Notes under the pieces: model-generated
The model's database searches: none
What the model was told of the DNA's origin: nothing
Seen by the model: only the letters and a program-made list of their open reading frames with translations
Part shown: one piece after another, positions 13,725-20,307 of the stretch
Numbering within the stretch: the first letter of the stretch is position 1
Layout: each line of letters starts with the position of its first letter
From: an uncultured Dialister sp.
Lineage (GTDB): Bacteria > Bacillota > Negativicutes > Veillonellales > Dialisteraceae
Direction: 5' to 3'
Assembly (NCBI GenBank): GCA_900545785.1
Contig: URAA01000012.1
Coordinates: 1-20,307 of the forward strand
Length of the DNA: 20,307 bases
Made by a program: the position numbers and the translations under genes

Positions 13725-14525
13725 ATGTTGCTTGCTTTTGATGTGGGAAATACCAATATTGTTTGCGGTATATATGATAATAAGAAATTACTCGGTCATT
13801 GGCGTCTGGCAGATGACCGTCTTCAGACTGCCGACGGATATGCCGGTATTTTAGGTACATTGTTTCAACTGGATAATATCAAATTTTCTGATGTTGAAGA
13901 CGTGATTATATCAACGGTGGTCCCGCCCATTATTCCTATTTTGGAATCCCTTTCGCGGAGATATTTTCATGTCAATCCGATTTTAGTGGGACCGGGAATC
14001 AAAACGGGATTGAATATTTTATATGACAATCCGAAAGAACTGGGAGCAGATCGCATTGTCAATGCCGTTGCGGCTATAGCGGAGTATTCCTGCCCTCTGA
14101 TTGTTATTGATATGGGAACGGCCACCACATTCTGCGTTATTGATGAAAAAGGAAATTATTTGGGCGGAGCCGTGGCACCGGGAATCGGTATTTCCATGGA
14201 AGCGCTTTTCCAACGGGCTTCAAAATTGCCCCGTATCGAACTGGTGAAAACTTCTTCCGTTATTTGTAAAAATACGGTTTCTGCCATGCAGGCAGGCATT
14301 TATTACGGCTTTGTCGGTCAGATCGATGAGATCGTCAAAAGAATCAAAATGGAAATGAAGCGGGATGACATTAAAGTCATCGCAACGGGAGGACTGGCTT
14401 CTTTATTTTCAAAAGCGTCCGCCCAAATTGATGTGGTGGATCCCATGCTGACCTTAAAAGGACTTTTGATCCTTTATGAAAAGAATAAAAACGACAGAAA
14501 ACCCTGCAAAATAGAGGATGCTTGA
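13725..14525 (+). CDS. coaX: Type III pantothenate kinase
   Basis: 266 residues, usual length. CoaX phosphorylates pantothenate in the first step of coenzyme A synthesis; the type III form belongs to the ASKHA fold, is not feedback-inhibited by CoA and needs a monovalent cation. The phosphate-1 motif FDVGNTNIVCGIYD (catalytic Asp6) begins the protein. PKELGADRIVNAVAA, VIDMGTATTFCVID (Asp129), GGAVAPGIGISMEALF and the late ATGGLA follow. Ribosome site AGGAG lies nine bases before the ATG. The last codons overlap the -35 of the tRNA promoter. It has its own promoter and appears to be a single-gene unit. Confidence 0.96.
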   Translation: MLLAFDVGNTNIVCGIYDNKKLLGHWRLADDRLQTADGYAGILGTLFQLDNIKFSDVEDVIISTVVPPIIPILESLSRRYFHVNPILVGPGIKTGLNILYDNPKELGADRIVNAVAAIAEYSCPLIVIDMGTATTFCVIDEKGNYLGGAVAPGIGISMEALFQRASKLPRIELVKTSSVICKNTVSAMQAGIYYGFVGQIDEIVKRIKMEMKRDDIKVIATGGLASLFSKASAQIDVVDPMLTLKGLLILYEKNKNDRKPCKIEDA

Positions 14526-14550
14526 TATTTAAACAGATACCGTTTATAAT
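14522..14550 (+). promoter_or_regulatory. Promoter of tRNA-Glu
   Basis: TTGATA (14522-14527) overlaps the coaX stop codon; a 17-bp spacer and a perfect TATAAT (14545-14550) follow. Start near 14557, about 20 nt before the mature tRNA. Confidence 0.75.
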
Positions 14551-14577
14551 AACTGTTGTCATATGACTGTGCCACAT

Positions 14578-14653
14578 GGCCGGTTAGTCAAACGGTTAAG
14601 ACGCTGCGTTCTCAGCGCAGAGAGTATGGGTTCGAATCCCATACCGGTCACCA
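14578..14653 (+). tRNA. tRNA-Glu (anticodon CTC), CCA encoded
   Basis: The acceptor stem GGCCGGT (14578-14584) pairs with ACCGGTC, with one G-U. The D-arm contains GTCAAACGGTTAAGAC. Anticodon stem CTGCG/CGCAG encloses TTCTCAG with CTC at 14611-14613, reading GAG. The T-arm TATGGGTTCGAATCCCATA is perfect. Discriminator A14650 and CCA at 14651-14653 are encoded. The body closely follows bacterial tRNA-Glu, so the GAG isoacceptor is secure. It stands alone, with its own promoter and terminator. Confidence 0.95.
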
Positions 14654-14694
14654 AAATCTCATTCCTCGATCAGTTTTCGGGAATGGGATTTTTT
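14654..14694 (+). terminator. Terminator after tRNA-Glu
   Basis: AAATCTCATTCC starts directly after the CCA and pairs with GGAATGGGATTT (one G-U), followed by further T. The terminator stem is thus the whole 3' trailer, and processing must cut right at its base. Confidence 0.85.
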
Positions 14695-14699
14695 ATTGC

Positions 14700-14730
14700 T
14701 TGATTTCTTATAAAACCGGAATGGTATAAT
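14700..14730 (+). promoter_or_regulatory. Extended -10 promoter of sppA
   Basis: TGGTATAAT (14722-14730) is an extended -10 with a perfect hexamer. TTGATT at 14700-14705 may be a -35 but with a long 19-bp spacer. Leader of about 20 nt before the sppA ATG. Confidence 0.6.
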
Positions 14731-14757
14731 CGTAAGTAAGAAAGCGGGGATGGTTAT

Positions 14758-15705
14758 ATGAATGAAAAAAACAGGAAATGGATGATTGCAGCGGTCATTA
14801 TCCTTTTTATATCGGCGATAGGAGCAGGACTGCTGACGAAATTAAAAAAAGAAACGGGCATGGATTTATCAAAAAATTATGTGGCGGTGGTCCGCATTGA
14901 CGGTGCCATTTACGGAGGACCTCGGGAAAATTTTGCTTTTGCTTCCTCGGAAGGTACGGCAAGCGAACAAATTATGTATGAATTGGAACAGGCAAGAAAA
15001 GACAGCCGTGTGAAAGCGGTTTTGATCCGTATCAACAGTCCCGGCGGTTCTACCGGCGCAACGCAGGAAATTGCGGAAGAAATGGATAAAGTAAAGAGTG
15101 CGGGAAAACCGATTGTTATTTCTATGGGAGATATGTGCGCCTCTGCCGGGTACTGGCTGGCCAGCAAGGGGGATTATGTTTTTGCCAATCCCGCTACGTT
15201 GACGGGGAGCATCGGTGTCTATATGGATTATATGAATGTTGAAGAGTTGATGAACAAATTGGGAGTGAAGAACGAAAAAATAAAGAGCGGTGCCCATAAG
15301 GACATCCTTTCCATGTACAGGCCCATGACGGAAGAAGAAAATGCAATGATTCAAAAAATGGTGGATGATATTTATGAGCAATTTGTAAAAACGGTTGCCG
15401 ACGGACGCCGCATGGAACCGGAGAAAGTCAAAACTTTTGCGGACGGTCGTATTTTGACGGGCCAGCAGGCTATGGAACTCGGCTTGGTGGATGCCATGGG
15501 AAATTACTATGATGCCCTCAATTACGCTGCAGGCAGAGTGGGAATGGAAGGAGAAGAGATTCCCGTAAAAACTTATTCTTCCGGAACTTCTTTGAAAAAT
15601 ATACTTAACGGAGAAATGAAAAGTATATTAAAAGCAATGGTTGAGCAAATGAAGAGTGAGATGATCGGTGCCGTCAGTGAACAGCCTGTACCGTCCATCA
15701 GATAA
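14758..15705 (+). CDS. sppA: Signal peptide peptidase SppA (short form)
   Basis: 315 residues, the single-domain type found in Gram-positive-like lineages. A single N-terminal membrane anchor (about 8-28) places the Clp-like serine protease domain outside the cytoplasm, where it degrades leftover signal peptides. INSPGGSTGATQEIAEE forms the oxyanion region, Ser129 in GDMCASAGYWLAS is the nucleophile, LTGSIGVYMDY follows, and Lys181 in SGAHKDILS is the probable general base (52 residues later, the spacing I recall for the Bacillus enzyme). DGRILTGQQAMELGLVDAMG closes the fold. Ribosome site GGGGATGG precedes the ATG. It lies 10 bp before the Yip1-like gene and is probably co-transcribed with it. 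Confidence 0.94.
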   Translation: MNEKNRKWMIAAVIILFISAIGAGLLTKLKKETGMDLSKNYVAVVRIDGAIYGGPRENFAFASSEGTASEQIMYELEQARKDSRVKAVLIRINSPGGSTGATQEIAEEMDKVKSAGKPIVISMGDMCASAGYWLASKGDYVFANPATLTGSIGVYMDYMNVEELMNKLGVKNEKIKSGAHKDILSMYRPMTEEENAMIQKMVDDIYEQFVKTVADGRRMEPEKVKTFADGRILTGQQAMELGLVDAMGNYYDALNYAAGRVGMEGEEIPVKTYSSGTSLKNILNGEMKSILKAMVEQMKSEMIGAVSEQPVPSIR

Positions 15706-15715
15706 GGAGCGACTA

Positions 15716-16297
15716 ATGAATATCATTTTAGATTATGTATACCGGCTGATTACTTCACCTCTTTCGGCAATGGAAGAAATAACCGGCGGAGAAAAGCTGA
15801 AAGTAGGGGGAATTATCTGGCTGTTTGTCATTTTTCTGATTACTCTCTCGTCATTCAGAACGGGGCCCGGTATTGTGACGGAATTTATCGGGATGGTCAT
15901 ATCATTAGGAATCATTTTGCTCTTTCACAGTGCCATCATTGATTACTTTTCAGGACTTTTGGGCGGAAAAGGAACAGCGAGAGGAATCACTTCAGGGTTT
16001 ATGAGCGCTTCTTTACCCTACGCTTTTTCCGTTTTCTTTACTTTATTGGAAAATTTCGGCTTGGAAGGAATTAACGGAATCGGGCTGTTTTTTATCAGCC
16101 TGTGGTGTTTTATTTTGGATATACTGGCCATCCGTGCCAATTACGGCTTCAGCAACGGTAAAGCATTCTTGATTGGAATATCTCCTTTTATTCTGGGGCT
16201 GGTACTGACTGTTGCCATACTTGTCTTAGGGGTTGTATCCGCTTTGGCAGGCTTGGCGGATATGCAGCAAATAGAAGGATTGATGGAGTCTATTTGA
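15716..16297 (+). CDS. Yip1-domain-like integral membrane protein
   Basis: 193 residues with about five hydrophobic segments (roughly 32-46, 53-75, 97-112, 120-137 and 146-180). The opening LDYVYRLITSPLSAMEEI, where a short amphipathic helix and a proline-containing SPLSAM motif precede the first membrane span, is the hallmark of bacterial Yip1-family proteins. Their function in bacteria is not established. ATG at 15716 chosen because AAGGAG lies eight bases upstream; the in-frame extension back to 15668 lies within sppA. The link with sppA suggests a membrane-quality or envelope role, but this is inference only. Confidence 0.75.
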   Translation: MNIILDYVYRLITSPLSAMEEITGGEKLKVGGIIWLFVIFLITLSSFRTGPGIVTEFIGMVISLGIILLFHSAIIDYFSGLLGGKGTARGITSGFMSASLPYAFSVFFTLLENFGLEGINGIGLFFISLWCFILDILAIRANYGFSNGKAFLIGISPFILGLVLTVAILVLGVVSALAGLADMQQIEGLMESI

Positions 16298-16322
16298 CGG
16301 CAGGGACAGAACCGTCGTTTTA
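16296..16322 (+). terminator. Short terminator overlapping the Yip1-like stop codon
   Basis: GACGG (16296-16300), which includes the last two bases of the TGA stop, pairs with CCGTC (16312-16316), followed by GTTTTAT. The 5-bp stem and short T-run make it a modest terminator. Confidence 0.45.
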
Positions 16323-16344
16323 TAAATATCAGTATTGGTAAATA

Positions 16345-16353
16345 TGGTATAAT
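16345..16353 (+). promoter_or_regulatory. Extended -10 promoter of glmS-trpS
   Basis: TGGTATAAT (16345-16353), identical to the sppA element. No good -35 lies 17 bp upstream. The predicted leader is about 80 nt, AT-rich and without stable pairing that I can see; a glmS ribozyme core is not present in it. Confidence 0.6.
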
Positions 16354-16441
16354 AACTTAGTATTGTAATTTTATACATGATGAAAACAAAAATATAGAAG
16401 ATAAATTCATATAGAAAATAAAATCTAATCGGGAGGTTTAT

Positions 16442-18268
16442 ATGTGCGGCATAATCGGTTATGTAGGAGATAAAAACGCAACAGATTTCATTATCGACGG
16501 GCTTTGCCGTCTTGAATACAGAGGATATGATTCGGCAGGAATTGCCATATATGAAAACGGAGAAATAAAAATAGAGAAAAAGGAAGGCAGACTGGACAAT
16601 TTGAAAAAAGAATTGGCTGCTCGTCCTTTACACGGTCATATCGGTATCGGTCATACCCGCTGGGCTACTCATGGCCGTCCTTCCGACATAAATGCGCATC
16701 CCCACGGAGACGAGCATAATCATTTTGTCGTCGTTCATAACGGTATTGTCGAAAACTATATGGAACTGAAACAAAATCTGCTGGCAAAAGGTCATGTATT
16801 CAAGTCAGAGACAGACAGCGAAGTAGTGGCCCATCTGGCAGAAGATTTTGATGACGGTGATTTCTTGTCTACCGTCCGAAAAGTACTTTCCGTAGTCGAA
16901 GGAACTTACACTTTTCTGTTTTTGGACAGAGATGATCCGGATACAATTATTTGTTCAAAGAAATATAATCCGTTGATTATCGGCCTTGGAAAAGGGGAAA
17001 ATTTTATAGCCTCCGATATTCCGGCGGTCATTAATCATACCCGTCGCGTTTACATCTTAAATGACGGAGAGATAGCGGTTGTCAAAAAAGACAGCGTATC
17101 CGTTTATGATGCCGACGGGCTTCCGATTTCTAAAAAAGTACAGGAAGTGACTTGGTCTGCTGAGGCGGCGGAAAAGGGCGGATATCCTCATTTCATGTTG
17201 AAGGAAATTTATGAACAGCCCAAAGCGGTACAGGATACGGTAAAAATCCATTTGAAGAAAGACGGAACCGTTCATTTTGATAATTTGAACTGGACCAAGA
17301 ATAATCTTGAAAATATTGATTCCATCTTAATCACGGCTTGCGGAACGGCTTATCATGCCGGCTTGGTGGCGAAACATTATATTGAAAGATTCGTTAAAAT
17401 TCCCGTTTCCGTGGAAATTGCATCGGAATACAGATACAGTAATCCTCTGACGAACGCAAGAACGCTCTGTATAGTTGTAAGTCAGTCGGGAGAGACGATC
17501 GATACACTGTCGGCATTAAAAGAAGCAAAACGGCTGGGAGCGCAAAGTCTTGCCATTACAAATTCCATCGGCTCTTCCATCGCTCGTGAATCGGATGCGG
17601 CCGTCTATACAATGGCCGGGCCGGAAATTGCCGTAGCATCGACAAAAGCTTATACGACACAGCTGGTTTCTTTATTAATGCTTTCTTTATATATGGGGCA
17701 GATAAAAGGAACGGTCACAGACGATTTGGTCAAAGAAATAACAACGGCATTACTTAATCTGCCGGAACAGATAGAAAAAGTTCTGCAGGAAAAGGACCAT
17801 ATGGCGGAAGTGGCAGATACATTGATCAAAGCGGAAGATATTTTCTATCTGGGACGGTTGATCGATTATACGATAGCCATGGAAGGTGCTTTGAAACTGA
17901 AAGAAGTATCCTACATCCATGCGGAAGCTTATGCGGCAGGTGAATTGAAACACGGGACTCTTGCCCTGATTACGGAAAAAACACCGATTATTGCCGTGGT
18001 AACTCAAAAAAATGTAACCTCAAAAATGTATAGCAATATACAAGAAGTTCGTGCGAGGGGTGCAGAAGTTTTAGGAATCGGCTATGAAGATGACGAGGAA
18101 CTTGAAAAATGCACGACAGAGACGGTAAAAATTCCCAGAGTGGATGAATTTATTGCACCGATCCTTGCGGTGATTCCCATGCAGCTCTTAGCCTACTATA
18201 CCAGCATTAAACGAGGAAATGATGTAGATAAACCGAGAAATTTGGCAAAGTCCGTAACAGTAGAATAA
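16442..18268 (+). CDS. glmS: Glutamine-fructose-6-phosphate aminotransferase
   Basis: 608 residues, full length. GlmS makes glucosamine-6-phosphate, the first committed step toward UDP-GlcNAc for peptidoglycan and LPS. The N-terminal glutaminase domain (1 to about 215) has the nucleophile Cys2 in MCGIIGYVG, RWATHGRPSDINAHPH with R73, and HNGIVEN. Two SIS sugar-phosphate domains follow: ITACGTAYHAGLVAKHY and VVSQSGETIDTLSALKEA in the first; FYLGRLIDYTIAMEGALKLKE and EAYAAGELKHGTLALI in the second. The ending KPRNLAKSVTVE is the invariant C-tail that closes over the active site. Ribosome site GGGAGG precedes the ATG by six bases. trpS follows after 9 bp, in the same unit. Confidence 0.98.
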   Translation: MCGIIGYVGDKNATDFIIDGLCRLEYRGYDSAGIAIYENGEIKIEKKEGRLDNLKKELAARPLHGHIGIGHTRWATHGRPSDINAHPHGDEHNHFVVVHNGIVENYMELKQNLLAKGHVFKSETDSEVVAHLAEDFDDGDFLSTVRKVLSVVEGTYTFLFLDRDDPDTIICSKKYNPLIIGLGKGENFIASDIPAVINHTRRVYILNDGEIAVVKKDSVSVYDADGLPISKKVQEVTWSAEAAEKGGYPHFMLKEIYEQPKAVQDTVKIHLKKDGTVHFDNLNWTKNNLENIDSILITACGTAYHAGLVAKHYIERFVKIPVSVEIASEYRYSNPLTNARTLCIVVSQSGETIDTLSALKEAKRLGAQSLAITNSIGSSIARESDAAVYTMAGPEIAVASTKAYTTQLVSLLMLSLYMGQIKGTVTDDLVKEITTALLNLPEQIEKVLQEKDHMAEVADTLIKAEDIFYLGRLIDYTIAMEGALKLKEVSYIHAEAYAAGELKHGTLALITEKTPIIAVVTQKNVTSKMYSNIQEVRARGAEVLGIGYEDDEELEKCTTETVKIPRVDEFIAPILAVIPMQLLAYYTSIKRGNDVDKPRNLAKSVTVE

Positions 18269-18277
18269 GGTGGCAAT

Positions 18278-19270
18278 ATGGATATTATATTTTCAGGGAT
18301 TCAACCCAGCGGTTCATTAACTTTAGGAAATTATTTAGGGGCATTAAAGAATTTTATTCCTTTTCAAGACAAAGCGGAGTGTTACTATTGCGTGGTCAAT
18401 CAGCATGCAATCACCGTACCGCAGGATCCGAAGTTACTCCATGAAAGGACGAGAAATTTGGCTGCCCTTTATATTGCAGCAGGAATAGATCCGGAAAAAG
18501 CGACTATTTTTGTTCAGTCTGAAGTTCCGGAACATGCAAAGCTCGGATGGATGATGATCTGTTCTGCCTATGTCGGCGAAATGGAGCGGATGACACAATA
18601 TAAATCAAAGGCGCAAAAGGAAGAAAAAAAAGAAGGATTCATTCCCTTAGGTCTTTTGACATATCCTCCTCTTATGGCAGCAGATATCCTTCTCTATCAG
18701 GCCAACTTGGTTCCTGTAGGAGAGGATCAGCGGCAGCATATGGAAATTACCAGAGATTTGGCGGAGCGGTTTAATCGAAAATACGGAGAAGTATTCACCA
18801 TTCCCGAAATGTGGGCACCTAAAGGCGGTGCCCGGGTGATGAGCCTGCAGGATCCGACAAGTAAAATGAGCAAGTCTGATGACAATGACTGGGCAACGAT
18901 TCATATGTTGGATGAACCGGGAGTAATGATAAAAAAGATCAAAAGAGCGGTAACCGATTCTATCTGCCATGTTCATTATGACAAGGAAAACCAACCCGGA
19001 ATATCCAATTTGATGAGTATTCATTCCGCCATTTCAGGAAAAACTTTTGAAGAGATTGAAGAAATGTATGACGGGCAGGGATACGGAACTTTTAAAAAAG
19101 ATGTGGCGGATTTGGTGGCAGGAGAAATGAAGCCCATTCTGGAGAGATATAAAGAACTGGTAGGAAGTCCCGAATTGGATGCCATTCTTGATGAAGGCGC
19201 GGCAAAAGCAAGGGAAAAAGCAAGCATCACTTATGAAAATGCTTCTCGCGCCATGGGACTCTATCGATAA
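18278..19270 (+). CDS. trpS: Tryptophanyl-tRNA synthetase
   Basis: 330 residues, typical for the compact bacterial enzyme. A class I synthetase that charges tRNA-Trp. The N-terminal Rossmann fold has SGIQPSGSLTLGNYLGAL (HIGH-equivalent TLGN) and the second signature KMSKSDDN (196-203). YPPLMAADILLYQANLVPVGEDQRQH lines the tryptophan pocket. It starts behind AAGGTGG, 9 bp after glmS. This spacing leaves no room for the T-box leader that controls trpS in many Firmicutes, so its control should follow glmS unless a promoter lies inside that gene. A terminator follows 15 bp after the stop. Confidence 0.97.
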   Translation: MDIIFSGIQPSGSLTLGNYLGALKNFIPFQDKAECYYCVVNQHAITVPQDPKLLHERTRNLAALYIAAGIDPEKATIFVQSEVPEHAKLGWMMICSAYVGEMERMTQYKSKAQKEEKKEGFIPLGLLTYPPLMAADILLYQANLVPVGEDQRQHMEITRDLAERFNRKYGEVFTIPEMWAPKGGARVMSLQDPTSKMSKSDDNDWATIHMLDEPGVMIKKIKRAVTDSICHVHYDKENQPGISNLMSIHSAISGKTFEEIEEMYDGQGYGTFKKDVADLVAGEMKPILERYKELVGSPELDAILDEGAAKAREKASITYENASRAMGLYR

Positions 19271-19284
19271 TAGAAAGTAAAGAG

Positions 19285-19312
19285 CTGCGGTGAAATTCCG
19301 CGGTTTCTTGTT
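19285..19312 (+). terminator. Terminator after trpS
   Basis: CTGCGG (19285-19290) pairs with CCGCGG (19298-19303; one G-U) around TGAAATT, followed by TTTCTTGTT. GC-rich stem, broken T-run. Confidence 0.6.
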
Positions 19313-19328
19313 GCTCGTAAATAAATTT

Positions 19329-19357
19329 TTTACAAAACCGGGGGTGCATGGTAAAAT
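19329..19357 (+). promoter_or_regulatory. Promoter of the 3D-domain protein gene
   Basis: TTTACA (19329-19334), a 17-bp spacer and TAAAAT (19352-19357), with TGG directly before the -10 (extended type). Both hexamers match consensus in five of six bases. Start near 19364 and a leader of about 23 nt carrying CGGAGGTG. Confidence 0.7.
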
Positions 19358-19370
19358 ACACATGTATTTT
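19353..19370. promoter_or_regulatory. Palindrome over the -10 and start point: candidate operator
   Basis: AAAATACA (19353-19360) and TGTATTTT (19363-19370) are perfect inverted arms separated by CA; GT and AC continue the symmetry outside with one extra T. It covers most of the -10 and the expected start point, the classic place for a repressor site. The transcript would begin inside it, so an RNA hairpin is less likely. Confidence 0.5.
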
Positions 19371-19386
19371 TACCGGAGGTGTTATT

Positions 19387-20307
19387 GTGAGTAAAAAAAT
19401 TATTTATATGGTAACCGTTTTTCTTTGGTTATTTACATCCCTCACTGTTTCTGCGCAAACTCTTTCGGCAGGAATGACGGGGCAAGAAGTAAAAGAATTG
19501 CAAAAATCTCTTGCAGAGGCAGGTTATTTAGCAAGAACGGCAGATGGAGATTACGGATCGACCACGAAAAAAGCAGTAACGGAATTTCAAAAAGACCATG
19601 GTTTAAAAGTTACCGGAACAGCCGATGATAAGACACAGGCTGAAATAAAAAAAGCAAAGAGCGGAAAACGCAGAAAGGGCGGCGGCATTGTGTATGCCAA
19701 AGGCAATCGGGGCAATATGATTGCAGATCTGCAAAATAAACTGAGGGCTGCCGGATATTTAAAGGATCAGACCGACGGAGTTTACGGCAATGCTACGGAA
19801 GCGGCGGTAAAAAAGCTTCAGAAAGATTACAACCTTCCCGAATCGGGAGCCGTTGATGAAGAAACGGCAGATGTTCTTAAGGCAGGGAAAAAATCGAAAA
19901 AAGTTTCGGTAAAAGTGAAAAATAATAAAGAAGATAAAAAAGAATCTTCCGGAAAACCTCTGCAGGTAGGGGACAGAGGAAAACATGTAGCAGCTCTTCA
20001 AAATAAATTACTGCATCACGGATATAATCCCGGCGGTTCAGACGGAGTTTATGGGAAAGATACAGAAAAGGCGGTGCTCAAGTTACAGAAAGATTCCGAT
20101 TTAAAGGAAACGGGAAAAGCTGATGATAATGTTTTGAAACTTTTACAGGAAATGCCTCAATTTACAGGGAAATATAAAAAGGTATTTCATATGAAATCGA
20201 CAGCCTACACTCCCTTTGACAGCGGCGGATCGGGAATGACCGCTTTAGGAAATTATGCGGGGAAAGGACATGCCGCAGTGGATCCGAAAGTAATCCCTCT
20301 GGGAAGT
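19387..20307 (+). CDS. Secreted protein with three peptidoglycan-binding repeats and a 3D domain (C-terminus cut)
   Basis: 307 residues are visible before the right edge. It begins at GTG (19387) behind CGGAGGTG. A signal peptide (hydrophobic 5-21, cleavage likely after VSA at 23) is followed by three peptidoglycan_binding_1 repeats at about 29-82, 105-165 and 193-253. Each has the pattern LQ-x-x-L-x-x-(A/H)GY ... DG-x-YG ... (A)V-x-x-(F/L)QK. They are joined by Lys-rich linkers (around 84-98 and 165-186). The 3D domain begins near 267 with MKSTAYTPFDSGGSGMTALG and AAVDPKVIPLGS, the motif set of YabE/YocH/MltA-like lytic enzymes; catalytic Asp residues further on lie outside the window. Likely a wall-bound muralytic or wall-remodelling enzyme with its own regulated promoter. 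Product class is secure; exact cleavage is not. Confidence 0.92.
   Translation, partial: MSKKIIYMVTVFLWLFTSLTVSAQTLSAGMTGQEVKELQKSLAEAGYLARTADGDYGSTTKKAVTEFQKDHGLKVTGTADDKTQAEIKKAKSGKRRKGGGIVYAKGNRGNMIADLQNKLRAAGYLKDQTDGVYGNATEAAVKKLQKDYNLPESGAVDEETADVLKAGKKSKKVSVKVKNNKEDKKESSGKPLQVGDRGKHVAALQNKLLHHGYNPGGSDGVYGKDTEKAVLKLQKDSDLKETGKADDNVLKLLQEMPQFTGKYKKVFHMKSTAYTPFDSGGSGMTALGNYAGKGHAAVDPKVIPLGS

Noticed and set aside
16298..16441. glmS ribozyme/riboswitch
   Set aside because: No ribozyme core sequence, and the leader after the -10 is too short at about 80 nt.
18260..18290. T-box leader for trpS
   Set aside because: Only 9 bp separate glmS and trpS, so no leader can fit.
1..20307. CRISPR array, insertion sequence, prophage or defence island
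   Set aside because: No spaced direct repeats, transposase, integrase, or defence-type genes were seen; the genes are conserved housekeeping functions.

Overview
This is a compact, mostly co-directional stretch of core bacterial genome. Twelve complete genes are recognised with confidence. The window also holds a complete two-component system, a complete small membrane protein, one tRNA, and genes cut by both edges. The order yraN-yifB-dprA-topA-trmFO-hslV-hslU, purine-rich Shine-Dalgarno sites, a bifunctional BirA with bioY, and CoaX instead of CoaA all point to a Firmicutes genome. An ArnT/PMT-type lipid-linked sugar transferase at the left edge hints at an outer membrane with LPS. That combination suggests the Negativicutes (Veillonella/Dialister/Megasphaera side). 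The taxonomic call is inference; no marker here settles it.

Layout. (1) 1-556, minus strand: 5' part of a GT-C sugar transferase of the ArnT type. It is divergent from (2) 717-2890, an OmpR-type histidine kinase/response regulator pair. The 160 bp between them carries a good promoter for the pair, 11-bp-phased TTTAAA direct repeats and a dyad next to the transferase start. (3) 3131-11836: a long run beginning with the DNA-uptake/processing set yraN, yifB (comM) and dprA, followed by topA, trmFO and the HslVU protease, and closed by a strong terminator. (4) 11914-13597: birA-bioY biotin unit with its own consensus promoter and terminator. (5) 13600-14694: coaX with a structured leader, then tRNA-Glu(CTC) with its own promoter and terminator. 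(6) 14700-16322: sppA plus a Yip1-like membrane protein. (7) 16345-19312: glmS-trpS. (8) 19329-end: a secreted protein with three peptidoglycan-binding repeats and the start of a 3D domain, cut by the right edge, behind a promoter that overlaps a clear palindrome.

How the parts fit: the window covers envelope tailoring and sensing, recombination and chromosome topology, tRNA modification and charging, protein quality control (HslVU in the cytoplasm, SppA in the membrane), and cofactor supply (biotin uptake and ligation, CoA). It also covers cell-wall precursor supply (GlmS) and remodelling (3D protein). No CRISPR array, insertion sequence, prophage, toxin-antitoxin or defence island is visible, and no gene-free stretch exceeds 300 bases.

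I found no convincing new multi-gene system. The signals most worth checking are regulatory: the phased repeats between the ArnT-like gene and the two-component system, the palindrome over the 3D-gene promoter, a 10-mer shared at the same position by two promoters, and the hairpin leader of coaX.
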